From positions 3,299,796-3,363,795 of the forward strand of contig CM021320.1 in the NCBI GenBank assembly GCA_010645155.1: a DNA stretch of 64,000 nucleotides, given 5' to 3'. Shown piece by piece: positions 29,889 to 41,601 of this stretch. The notes under the pieces were generated by a model. It worked only from the letters and a program-made list of their open reading frames with translations. It was not told the DNA's origin and did not search any database. Position 1 is the first letter of the stretch. Each line of letters opens with the position of its first letter. This DNA is from Tigriopus japonicus (taxonomy: Eukaryota; Arthropoda; Copepoda; Harpacticoida; Harpacticidae). A program made the position numbers and the translations under genes.

Positions 29889-32800
29889 ATGTCCGGACTC
29901 GTGAATAAGGATCAGGCAGATGAGATGGTAAGTTTTCAATGACCTGGGACGATGGTTATCAAACCCCTGTGTGACAGCAGATTAGGCGTCCCCTTTCTTC
30001 TTTGCTTCGTGGACCGTTTATTTGTGGAATTTTGGAACCATTCACTTGAGTGGCTTCGCTCCAAGACTCTAATCTTCTTATGAAACGACTAGATCCTATT
30101 CGAACGTATGGCAGGGCTTTGTATTGTCAAAATCTAAAGGGGACATCATAACTTTCGTTTAAGTTGAACACGAGTTAGGGGACACTCAAAGAAAGTTGGA
30201 ATCAATGAACAGCTACTTAAGAACGTTTCAATGTGGAACAATGTGCTCAGAGTGAAATGCACCACCTGTTCCATGTGTCTATAGTTGAGGGTTAATCAAG
30301 GATGAGCAACCCAAGTTGTGAAGACGTGAGTTGAGACTTCGGTGGATAAGGCTACTTCTTTTAGATTAGCACCTTATACCAAAATATGTGAAATTATTGC
30401 ATGAGTTTAACTATGGTTGGAAGCGTTAACCTGAATGACTTTGCAAAAGGATCCTATTACACCTTCCTTTTTTGCACAAATTCAAGTTTCATTAGCTCGA
30501 TCTGATCCAAGAAAAAAAGCCCTATACAATCTTTTTTTGACTCGATGAGTGTTGATCCTAAAATAATTTAGGGCAAGTTTGAAATGGCAAGAATAACTAA
30601 TTAATGTTTGGCACCATCGTGTACAGTAAGTTGAGCTGTTTTGAGCTCGATTCGTTCTATCTCGTCCCCTGGGACGACAACTAATCGAGAACCCCCTCGT
30701 TTTTTATCCTGTTTGTCGTTGTTGAGTTTTGTGATGTTGTTATTCTTTCAAGCCCCATTCTCTCGAGCTTTGAGCATCATCAGCATCATCGTCATCATCT
30801 CCTTTCACACGCGATGAAGGCTCTTGACAAGTTAAGAGGCGCAAAAATTGCTTCTCCTTGATTGTTTACATAACTTCTTTGAGTCCCATTTCGTTGAAAG
30901 GAAGCGTATGTATAGATGGATAGATGTGGATGTGGATGTGGGTGTATCATGTAGAGAGTGAAACGGAGCAGAACAAAATTGCTTTTGTTGTTCCATCCAG
31001 AGCCACTTTCAAGTGGACCAACTCGCATCCAAACTTGGCTCATTGTGTCCTCTCGGCCATGGGCTCATATTTCATTGGATAGTTTTGGGTTCATTGATAT
31101 GAGAACGATTTTTAAAGGGAAAGGGGAAAAGGCTATGGATCATTTTTGAGACTTACAAACACGAGCTCATTCCAGACTGTGGAGGGGTTTGCGTTCAGTC
31201 CTCTCAAATGTCTGCTGACGGTGGTAACCGTGGTTCTGACAGGTGGACTCTTCCTCATCTTGTTGACCTGGAGAGCGGACATCAAGCTCAATTGTGTTTA
31301 CACGAAAGTACCTTTGAAAGAGGCCAAGAAAGTTCTCTTGAAGGTGAGAAGACAAGGAAGGTCCCCTTTTTGTTCTTGAAACAATCGAACTCAACATTTC
31401 CGTTTTCTTTCATGATAGGACAAGTTCGAGCAGATCTTTGAGGAGGATGTGGTATGCAACTCCTCGGGGGATTTTTCCAACAATGCTGGACCCATTTGCT
31501 CGTTTTTCATCAATAAGAAGATCAAATACGTCTGGGACAGTGGGGCTCGAACATTCGTCAAACTCAAGAACGTGGACGAATTCATGAAGCAATCGGATTT
31601 CCACAAGTGTAAAGAGGGTCTTGGCCAACTCACGGTCACGGACAGATTGCATGAATATGGCCCGAATCTGATCAAAATCAGTGTTCCACCGGTGCTCTAC
31701 TTGGTATTCCACGAGGTAAATGAATCTACCACAAAATGGGGCTCCTGTCCCTTTGTAGCCTTTCATATAGGGAGGTTTGCAAAACCATTTTGCTCCGTTT
31801 CTTGTTACGCATTTAAGAGGGTAAAAATAGTAAAAAAGTGAAAGAAAGGGACATACAAGAGAACCATTCAAATTAAATACGTAGGTACTTCGATAACCTT
31901 ACAAAGACAGTGTGATGTAAAAGTCTTGGACCCATTCATACCGTTTGCTTTTTAGAATGAATCTAATGAAAGCTGATTGGTTAAAAAAGATTTGTCCCCT
32001 TAAATAATTTAATTGCTACTCTTACGCTCAAGTAGCAACAAACCCCGATACAATTTATTGAATAAGATAAATCATATATGATATATCATCATACAGTCTG
32101 ATAAAAAAAATAAAGGTACGATTCTAATGGGCCTCCCTGAACATTTTTACACAGAGGGTTTAAACAGAATTATATGCGGCTAACGTCTTTTAATTTAGAT
32201 TGTACTTCAAATTTTCATTTCAGGCCTTAAATCCGTTCTACTTGTTTCAAGCTTACACAGTTATTTTATGGTCCATTCAAATGTACTGGAAATTTGCCGT
32301 TATTATTGCAATAACCTCGGTGCTGTCTGTGACAGCCAGTGTTTGGGAGACGAGAAAGGTGAGATGAAATTGAATTTGCTCCCACTTACGTTGTCTTGAT
32401 GATTTGATTTTCTATCCCGTAGCAAAATCGAAATTTAAGGGACAAAATGAAGTCGGAATCATCTGTGTCCGTGTTGAGGAATGGAGCTCGTGAGTACCTC
32501 ACAGTTTTTTTAACTTTCACCCTACAGAGGAATGGGTGACAGGACAAATGATTTGGAGGCAGAAATAAATACTCTTCGCGTCAAGTAACCCTGCTCAATT
32601 GGATGACAAAACAGCAATAATTGAAGCCAAATTGCTTGGAGACCCCACCCAATCCCCCTTTGACTTGGGTCGTCCTTCTTTTCCCCATTTGAAGCATGTA
32701 CATATACTGTGCTTTATTGACCTCTTCGCGTGTAAATAGTCCTGGGACTTGGGGACCCGAGAAAGAACGGAAATGTGGGGATCATGTTGTTCCATCTTGA

Positions 32801-35800
32801 CAAATGGACTCGGGCCAAAGGAAATCCCTTAGGGTATTTACAACCGGACAAATAACATCCGAAGAGAACGAAGATCGTCATCCGGTAGTTTTTCTAGTCT
32901 TTCTCGTCAATGCCGGATCAACGCGGAGTCGTGAAATGAAAGTCGTCTTTGAAATAAAATCCTTCATCCTCGAGTCAAGGCTGGCAGTTGGTGATAAAAT
33001 GGGACAAAAGATCAATGAGGATTATCCCAAGTTGCTCTTTTCACAATTTCACAGCCGCTCCTCAATGGAATATAATTAAGATCAGCCACCCCTTCTTTCC
33101 CTTGTCATAAGCAGGCGCCTTTCTACATGTATCCTTCCTTTATCCGAGACTACTATGCCCAAGTTCCAATCTGCTGAGAAAAGGAATATTCGAATGAGTT
33201 TCCAGATGTGATACCATGAGCATTTCTCTTTCAGAGACCGAATTGTCGTCGGTGTCTTTAGTTCCTGGCGATGTCATATTGCTTCCAACCAATGGAGGGG
33301 TCATGATGGAATGTGATGCCGTTCTAATAGAAGGCACTTGCGTTGTTAACGAGTCCATGCTCACTGGAGAGTCCATTCCAATCACTAAGGTAGACTTTGT
33401 CCCACTTTTCCAAGCACCAAATTGAATGAACATTCATGGGGCTTCTTCTCTGATCCGAGATTATAAGGAGGCTTTGGAACAAAATATTCTCGATAACTTT
33501 TTTCCCTTAGATATCTATACCTGACGAGGACACTGTCCACTTTGCGTACGACCTTCAACGCCAACATGTTGTGTTCTGCGGAACGGAGATTCTTCAGGGC
33601 AAGGCCCAAGAGGGACATTTCATAAAGGCTGTGGTCATTAGAACGGGTAGGATGAATTTGGAAGAATCTCAAAGCAGGGGTTGTTCACTAATCAGGGATT
33701 TGTCTTGACAGGTTTCATGACAACTAAGGGCGAGTTGGTCCGCGCCATTTTATTTCCGCCTCCGTTGGATTTCCAGTTCCATTCGGACTTCCTGAAGTCA
33801 ATTTATGTCTTCCTCTCACTTGGGCTCATTGGCATGGCCTATTCTTTGTATATGTGGATCTCAAATGGGGTAAGTCTTGAAAATTAGAAAACCATCGTCC
33901 CCTTCTGAGCTTGAGGCAGAATGAATGTATGGGAAATAAATCGCAAAATTGACAAACTGTTAATCCTACCGAATCGGCTTTTGCTTCCTCGAGACATCAA
34001 CCACTTCCCCTCCCTTTTTTCTTTCTTGAAAGCATCCAATAAATATTGACAGGGTGCCAAGACTTTCTTTCACACATCGTTGTTATTCCTAATAGTCGTT
34101 CTTGTTCCATTTGGTCGATCTATAGGGAACAATTCAAGAGTGCTTGCTGAACAGTTTGGATATCTTGACATTCGTTGTGCCACCCATTCTCCCGGCAGCT
34201 CTGACAGCCAACAATGCCTTTGCTCAAAAACGACTCCAGAAAATGGGGATCTTCTGTCTCCATTCAAAACACATCTGCCTTTGTGGCGGGATTGACGTTG
34301 TGGCTTTTGACAAGGTAATAATTGAATTTGGAACCCAGGAACGTTGAAATCCAATCTGGATTTGAGTCGCAGTGCAGTGCATGCATGCATCCACATTCAC
34401 TCATCCCTCCAGTTTTGGTCACTTGCTCAATTAAGGTTGTCAGGATGTGCATTGGTCACCCTCACAACCTCCTTGAGTGAGTGATTGGAACTTGGAACAA
34501 ATCCTTCATTTGAAAAGCCAATCCCAAAATGAGGCCTTTACTTCCACATCCTTGGGAGAATATTTGGGACTGCTGCCACCAATATTCACGTGTATTATTG
34601 ACACAACTAGCTAATGGAATATTCTTGTCATTCCAGACAGGAACATTAACGGAGGGAAACTTGGATTTGGCGGGTGTTTGCGAAACGAAAAACGCCAATT
34701 TCCAAGAGACTCAAGCCGACCCAACATTGCTAGCATTAGATTCAAGACTCGTCCAGGCTATGGCAACTTGTCATTCGCTCATTAAGCTGAAGGGAGAGTT
34801 GACAGGAAACCCCTTGGATGTGAAACTCTTTGACGCCATTGAATGGGTATCCGAAACACATTTTAGATCTTAGTTATCGAAAACTTCTTCATTCAAGTTT
34901 TTTTCATGGTAGGAACTGCAAGAACAACATAATATGGGAATCAACCCGGACTACGGAATGGCCACACCCACACTCGTTTCCCCTCCCAAGGGAAGTCGAA
35001 ACGGAAGTGGTCATATCAAGACAGCTCCCTCCAACTTGGAAATCGCCATCCTTAAGACGTATCCGTTTGATTCTGCTGTGCAGAGAATGACCACCGTCAC
35101 AAAAAAGAAGGGTGCCCAACAATTTGACGTGTATATCAAGGGAGCTCCCGAAAAAATTGCCTCCACATGCAAACCTGAAACAATCCCTGCAGATTTTGCC
35201 AGCACCCTCATGTGGTACACCAAACAGGGTTTGCGGGTAATTGCAGCGGCTCATAAACCATTAAACGCCAACTATCGATGGAAGGAAGTCGATGATCTCA
35301 CTCGTGCAGAATTGGAACAGAAAGCCGATTTCTTGGGCTTGATCATAATGCAGAACCTGGTGAAAGCAGAGACCTACGGAGCAATCAAAGAATTGCACGA
35401 GGCGGATATCAACACCGTGATGGTCACAGGCGACAATATCCTCACTGCAATCAGTGTAGGTCGAGATTGCGAATTGGTCAAACCAGATCAAACCATCATT
35501 CGAGTTGAAGCCGAGCTTAGTCCCAATACCTACACTCCCAGCCTCAATGTGGCTTATATGTTGGAGGAGAACGAAAAATCTAACATTGTCCATGACGTAA
35601 GGACATTTCAAGTTTCGAATTTACTGACACATTTACAAAACTTAACGCTCTTTCACAGTCAAATTTCATCAAGTCGGTCCAAGAAAAGAATTACGTATTT
35701 GCTTGCGATGGCAAAACGTTTGGATTGATTCGGAACAACGACAAAGCATTGCTAGATCGAATCGTTCAGCGAGGAAAGATCTTTGCTCGGATGTTACCGG

Positions 35801-38456
35801 AACAAAAAATTCATCTCATTGAATGCATGAAAGATCTCGGGTACGACATTGTTTCAGCCTTTTATTGTTCTACCTGATCAGAACAACAATTCTTTCTCAG
35901 CCGCCAAGTGATCATGTGCGGAGATGGTTGTAATGACTGTGGAGCTCTAAAGACCGCTCATGCTGGGATTTCACTTTCCATGGCAGAGGCCTCTGTGGCA
36001 GCTCCGTTCACCTCACGCAATGTTCACATAGGTTGTGTTCCGTACCTCATCCGAGAGGGTCGAGCAACCATGGTCTCCGCGTTTGCCTCCTTCAAATTTG
36101 GAGTTGCGTTTTGTTTCACCCAACTTATTGCAGTTCTTATGATTTTCTACGTAAGCTCGGCCTTTGTAATCGGAAACAAATCGCCGTTTGAAATTGAGCA
36201 ACGGGATTTTTTTTGTTTCAGATTGGCACTGAACCAAGTGATAATCAGTATTTGGTGGTGGACATAGGCCTAGCCGCCTTACCTATTATCATGATTGGCA
36301 ATTGTGGTCCATATGAGATCTTGATCAAGCAAAAACCAATGAGACATCTCCTCTCATTTTTGCCCTTATTCTCGGTCATCTCATTCCTTTTCTTCCAGAC
36401 ACTTGGCTATGTTGGAGTCTGGTTTTATGTTCAAATGCAATCTTGGTAGGCTTTAATTGCAAAATTGAAAAGCAAAGTTAGCATAACAACGTTTGATCTT
36501 TTTTAATGAATTTTGCAGGTTTGTCCCATATAAATTTGAACCTGGTCTTTGGCCTCCAAATCCAAGCTATGAGCAGACTTGCATTTTCCTGCTCTCTTGT
36601 TGTGCGGCTGTGGTCGCAGCTATAGTTTTTTCCAAAGGATCTCCCTACAGAAAACCCCTGATCACAAATGGTAACAAATACATTTTTTCACATGTACAAT
36701 CATTGTCCAATAATGTTTTGTGTACTTGATTGTTTGAATAGGAATTATGGCCGTTTGGACAATTGCTGCGGTTGCTGCCACTATCTTCATGTNNNNNNNN
36801 NNNNNNNNNNNNNNNNNNNNNNNNNNNNNNNNNNNNNNNNNNNNNNNNNNNNNNNNNNNNNNNNNNNNNNNNNNNNNNNNNNNNNNNNNNNNNNCCTGAT
36901 CACAAATGGTAAAATATACATTTATTCACATACACAATCATTGTTCATTAATGTTTTGTGTACTTGATTGTTTGAATAGGAATTATGGCCGTTTGGACAA
37001 TTGCTGCGGTTGCTGCCACTATCTTCATGTCTCTGTATGAATCTCAGGATTTCGCAGAGCGACTAAATTTCAAGATTCCCCCGAGCATGGACTTCCGCCT
37101 TGTGATTGTCGGAGTCATGGTTTTTAGTTGCATTTTCTGTTATCTTTGGGAGGTGAGAGTAATTTTCAAATATTGGCTTAAGGTAACACGGCTAATGTTG
37201 TGGTTCGGGGGTCTTTAAAATTTGCAGATTTACTTCATTGATGGCGTTTTATTTGCCAAAGTACTGCCTTGGTACAAGATTCACGTTCGAGGTCCACATC
37301 TTCCATTCGAAAGATTGGAGGAAGAATTGCGATCCAAAGCAGGATGGCCTCCCATTGGGGATTGTAAAAACAACGAAATCAAAATTGGTAAGATTTGACA
37401 TGTTTATTTGAGAGATAATTTAATCGCACTCTTGACAGGTTTAAGCACATAAAAACATAGATTTTTTTTTACTTTTTCAAACTTTCAGCATCTTTCCGAT
37501 ACATTTCATTTGGCAATCTTCAAGTTCTAAATGCATGGAAATAGGTATTAACTCTGAACGAAAATAAACTGCACAATTCCTTTGTTTTACTTCTCTTTGG
37601 TTTGGTTCGGAGATGATAAAGCATCTGCTTGTCTAAATTAGTTTTGATTTGTATTTTTATTTTTTCCAATTCACAGCTTTTGACGAGCGAATCAGAGTTT
37701 AATTTTGACAGAGAGACTCTTTACAATCGATTTGAACAATCAAGGTGAGTAACTAACTGAGTGAAAGTGATTGGGCAGCATGGTTTGACTCACCTTTATG
37801 ATAAAAAATGATGTCGTTTTACCTTACCTGTTCACCAAGAGTTTGTAATCACGGTTTCATGCTCTACCTTTCTTTGGGAGTGCTACAAACTGTTACCCCT
37901 TTTTGTAAATCCAAATAAGTCCCATTTCCTGTTTTTCGTTTCAGCTGTCTCCATGCAATCCGGTTCCTCCTCCTTCAGGGTGACCACTCCTACTACTTCC
38001 ACGACTTCATCACAAAACAAAAAGAACCCAACCAATCATCCCAATGAAATTCAAGGAGGCGTTGCCACGCAAATCCGACACGCCTCCCGTGAAGTCACAC
38101 GAAACATCAAGAATCGTTGGTCAGCCGGATCCCCCCAACAAGAGGAAGAGCACCATCTCTTGGGGGCGACTGAAACTCCCACGGTCACCCCTCGACCGCA
38201 GAGAGCGGCTCAAATAGATAAGAACACGTTGCCCCCTTCGTACAGTCTCAGTTCTATTGATGACGCCACCCCCAGTTCATCTCAGTTGCAAAGGGTTATC
38301 AACAACACCCTCCTCCCCGCCCACACCCATGAGTCCAAGATGCTTTCAACCTGGGAACAGCAACACCAGTCACAGCATCAGCAGAATCTATCTAGCTCGA
38401 CAGCTACGACAGGATTGCTCGGTTCCTCAGCGGACAAGAAGGAGACCATTTGTTAA
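29889..38456 (+). CDS. ATP13A3: P5B-type transport ATPase, ATP13A3-like (polyamine transporter)
   Basis: Eighteen exons join in phase to 1,296 codons: 29889-29927, 31176-31343, 31419-31715, 32224-32358, 32423-32489, 33235-33389, 33511-33646, 33712-33869, 34126-34314, 34637-34846, 34913-35596, 35659-35840, 35901-36150, 36222-36445, 36519-36670, 36980-37152, 37228-37387 and 37945-38456. P5B pumps move polyamines out of endolysosomes. The sequence shows the P5B N-terminal membrane insertion ([21 protein letters not shown]), [13 protein letters not shown] (TGES 279-282), the M4 signature [10 protein letters not shown], the phosphorylated Asp447 in [13 protein letters not shown] (codon before an intron), [25 protein letters not shown] (Asp815, Asp819) and [11 protein letters not shown]. 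The N-terminus (QADEM then the first hydrophobic block) fits ATP13A3. The C-terminus is a long Ser/Thr/Gln-rich disordered tail of about 170 residues, much longer than in vertebrates. One exon is partly duplicated at an assembly gap. Confidence 0.95.
36658..37031 (+). repeat. Duplicated exon segment flanking an assembly gap
   Basis: About 135 bp (end of one exon, its intron, start of the next) appears at 36658-36792 and again from 36895, with 102 N between (36793-36894). The exon part is identical. The intron part differs by several substitutions (for example GGTAACAAATACATTTTTTC against GGTAAAATATACATTTATTC). Two haplotypes not merged at the gap explain this better than a real duplication. 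I used the second copy for the ATPase exon at 36980. Confidence 0.85.
37677..37744 (+). other. Candidate alternative exon with an in-frame stop in the ATP13A-like gene
   Basis: Between exon 37228-37387 and the last exon lies a 68-base segment with a pyrimidine tract and CACAG acceptor (to 37676) and a strong CAAG|GTGAGT donor at 37745. Spliced after 37387 it reads on in phase as AFDERIRV and then TAA. Inclusion would replace the long 170-residue tail with eight residues, or trigger decay. Confidence 0.5.
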
Positions 38457-40020
38457 CGAAAATAATAATGGGTCAACTATCTCCTTTCCTTACATCTGCT
38501 ACATCTTCTTGCTCACTGTAGTTCGATCTTTTTGGCTCACTTGCTTTTTCCTCTTTGAAATTGATTCTTTCAATTCAATTTACATGTGTTATCTTCCCTT
38601 CAAACCACAATGATCTTTTCAGCTTGGCGCTTTTTTGTCCGCGTTGTTTCGAATTATCTACCCTTTAACAACGATTGTCTCTATCATTGTGTTTTCTCAG
38701 CAAATTTATGAAATACGTGCGTGATTGCGTAAGTAGATACATATGTACATTATACAAAATAAGGTAACTTTGTGGATACGGTTTATGAATATAAAACATC
38801 TTCTCTCATTTGGAAATAAGTGACTCTCACATTTGTTTCCAAAAGGCACGAAGATTGATTGCAAAGGCTTGCATTGTAATAAGTCGTTCTGTTGTTCTCT
38901 TCCATGATAAACTTACGATTCATGTAAACGGACTCTCATTGATCACAATTTCGAACTGCATTTTAATGTTGATTGTAAGTGTTTTTTGAATATTCTCTTA
39001 GGCTTAAGGATTGATGATGATAATTACAGAAACCCTTGCAAATCTTGAAGAATATCGTTTATGAAAGCTCGTTGTTATCAATAACTAAAAAATAAATAAA
39101 GCATTGTTCCAATTGTATTCTATATTGCCCATCTTATTCAAAGTAGTGCATTAATTCCAATTACTTTTTACGAGAAAATGCCAAGGAAGCTTGCTTATGC
39201 ACTGACGAAATATACGTTAGTGAGTAACTCAACCTCTTGGTAAAAGGAAAAGTTTAAATATTCTCATCGGCCTTCTTTAATAAAAGATTTCGACGCCAAA
39301 ATTCGGTCGTACTCATTGGAATGCAAAAATCTGGCACCAAACAATAAAAATCCACAAACTGAATCGGTCTCAGAATAACTGGATGTGCGAATTAAGCTTC
39401 CTTGTATGCATTTTGGCCTAAACCTATCTTTGTCAATATTTAGTTAAGCTATTTGAAAAATAGAGTCAATCCCTGAAATCAGTACAAAATGGGTTCAAAT
39501 CGTTCAAATCATAGAGGTCTATAGAGAGGCCACTGTTGTCATTTTGTCTGCCTTGTTTACTGCTGAAACTGGCCAGAAGTTGCGTGAAAAGGCAAATATT
39601 TCCGAAGAATATCGTACGATACTTGCCCAAACAAGTGGATGATCATAGTACAAATGAAAGCGCGCAAGACAAATCTTCAATGCCAAATCCCATAATTGTG
39701 TGACTTAATTCATATGAATTGACTATCATCATCATGGCCTAATTGGGGAGAACCAAAGCGTAGACAGGAGGCCACATGGCCAAATATTTTCATGTTTTTC
39801 AAAATTTTGCCTTCTAGGAATTTGTTTGTTTGGGCAAGTTTCAGCTAGTCGCTGATGATAAACGGCCCTTGCTGTCCACAATAAAATTTCACGACCGGCC
39901 TGCCCTGGTATCTCCACTCTGGGACCTCTGTGGTTCTAATTACAAAGTGTGAAGTTATTTCACTGATCGAATATTCCACCCATCAGGATGGCGAACGTGC
40001 TTAGTTTCCTTTTAAGCCAG
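38457..40020. other. 3' flank of the ATP13A-like gene
   Basis: No gene recognised. Overlapping AATAAA motifs at 39091-39100 are a plausible polyadenylation signal about 640 bases after the stop. Confidence 0.4.
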
Positions 40021-40035
40021 CTTGATTGAGGCAAG

Positions 40036-40476
40036 AAGCACGGAAGTCATGGAGTGGGAGGCTAGCAATGAGAATTATGATTTCCAGCACAAACGAACCA
40101 TTTGCGTTCTTCAGCAAATGAGACCTGGCTTGCATTGAGAAGAACACGTATTTCAAATTTCATCCCAATCGAATACCGGAGTGAAAAGTTATGCCCTCTC
40201 AAACTTTTGTACTGAAGAGAGCATAGAATGAATGAACTCGCCCTTTTGTGGTAAAACGATTACCACGAAAGGGCTAGTTCATTCATTCTCCGAGGATTTG
40301 CATTGAACTTTGAGTGAGCGTAACTTTTGTCTCCGACGTTCGATTAAGCTGAAAATTGAAATACGTATTCCTGTCAGCATATGCAAGGTCTCATTTGCAG
40401 AAGAACGTTATTGAATTGCTCTTACTGGAAATCATAATTCTCATTGCTGGCCTCCCACTCCATGATTCCAGTGCTT
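40036..40476. mobile_element. 441-bp hairpin element with 15-bp flanking duplications
   Basis: The ends AAGCACGGAAGTCATGGAGT and ACTCCATGATTCCAGTGCTT are inverted. The inverted similarity continues inwards through GGGAGGC, AATGAGAATTATGATTTCC and GCAAATGAGACC to a central stem built on GAATGAATGAACT and AGTTCATTCATTC, with GTGGTAAAACGATTACCAC at the tip (about 40250-40268). So the whole unit can fold on itself. It is flanked by perfect 15-bp direct repeats CTTGATTGAGGCAAG at 40021-40035 and 40477-40491. No coding frame. The family is not one I can name. Confidence 0.85.
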
Positions 40477-40491
40477 CTTGATTGAGGCAAG

Positions 40492-41601
40492 GAAGTTGTT
40501 TAGAACCTTAACATTTTTTAAAATTACCTTGAATTTACAAAACCATCACAAATTTCAATGGAAGGAATCGAGCGAATTGAATGTAAAAATGTGTTAACGA
40601 AAGTTTAATTCTTACTGAGTTAAAAACCAGATCGTTTTTTTTTCAATCCTCATTCAACAACATTAACGGACATTTCCATTTGCGCGTCCCAAGTTATCTC
40701 AATTTTAAATATTGTGCTCATTGGCAGACATCTTGGCAAAAAAGTGAAACCTATATAACCTTTGGTATTAATATCTTTTGCAAACTAATGGAAATTGAAT
40801 AATCAGCAATAAAAGAAACAATATTGAAAAGTGTATTTCGTGGACAAGAGATATTTTTTCTTCAAATATTGTTTTGACTTTTACATTTGTGAGTGCAAAA
40901 ACACCGTTTATTCAGTTTTTCGCGACAGACTTTCATGCAATTCTTGCAATAATTATTTATTAAAAATTCTTTGTTTTCAAAAAGAAAGGTGCCGCCATGC
41001 TGATTGTTCCATTCATATCTGAATTTCCCGTTTGTTGTTCTTCCATGCCATTCACAATGAGAAAAAGTGCATTGAAAGAGAAAAAAAGACAGTAAAACAT
41101 CATCGAAAAAAGCATAGAATGTCATTTCTACAGAAGCTCTTTAGCTGTTTTAAGTGTACCCAATGAGAACTGTTCTAGCAATGAACAATATCATTTAAAA
41201 CATGAAAGTTGGCAACTATTTACGGAATTGCACACTCAGAATAAATATGCCTCTATTATATTTGTCATAACTCTCATAAATTGACAAAAGATTGATGCAT
41301 TATCGGCATTATCCCAGTTCCAAAACCAATTTCCCCTCGGAAAGCCTGAAAATTTCATTCAACGCAACCTAAACGGGTCAATATTACTTCGTAGATTGCC
41401 AACGCAATCCCTCTTGACCTGTTTTTGACGGTCTTGGCAACACATTGAAGTGATCTCTCAGAAACGAATGGGCAACCCGAACGAGTCACATACGTAAATG
41501 TTTAACAAACACAAAGCAATTTATCTTATCTCGGGCGCATCTTGAAAAAGAGAGTTCATCGAAGAAGTTTCGTTTAGTGTTTTCATCGACATCGTTTCAA
41601 A
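40492..41601. other. CREG1 upstream region
   Basis: No gene recognised; AT-rich to about 41300, then more balanced sequence leading to the CREG1 start. The promoter should be within the last few hundred bases. Confidence 0.3.

Noticed and set aside
31410..31871. 153-codon minus-strand frame opposite an ATPase exon
   Set aside because: It is the antisense shadow of the exon at 31419-31715, whose plus-strand product is conserved.
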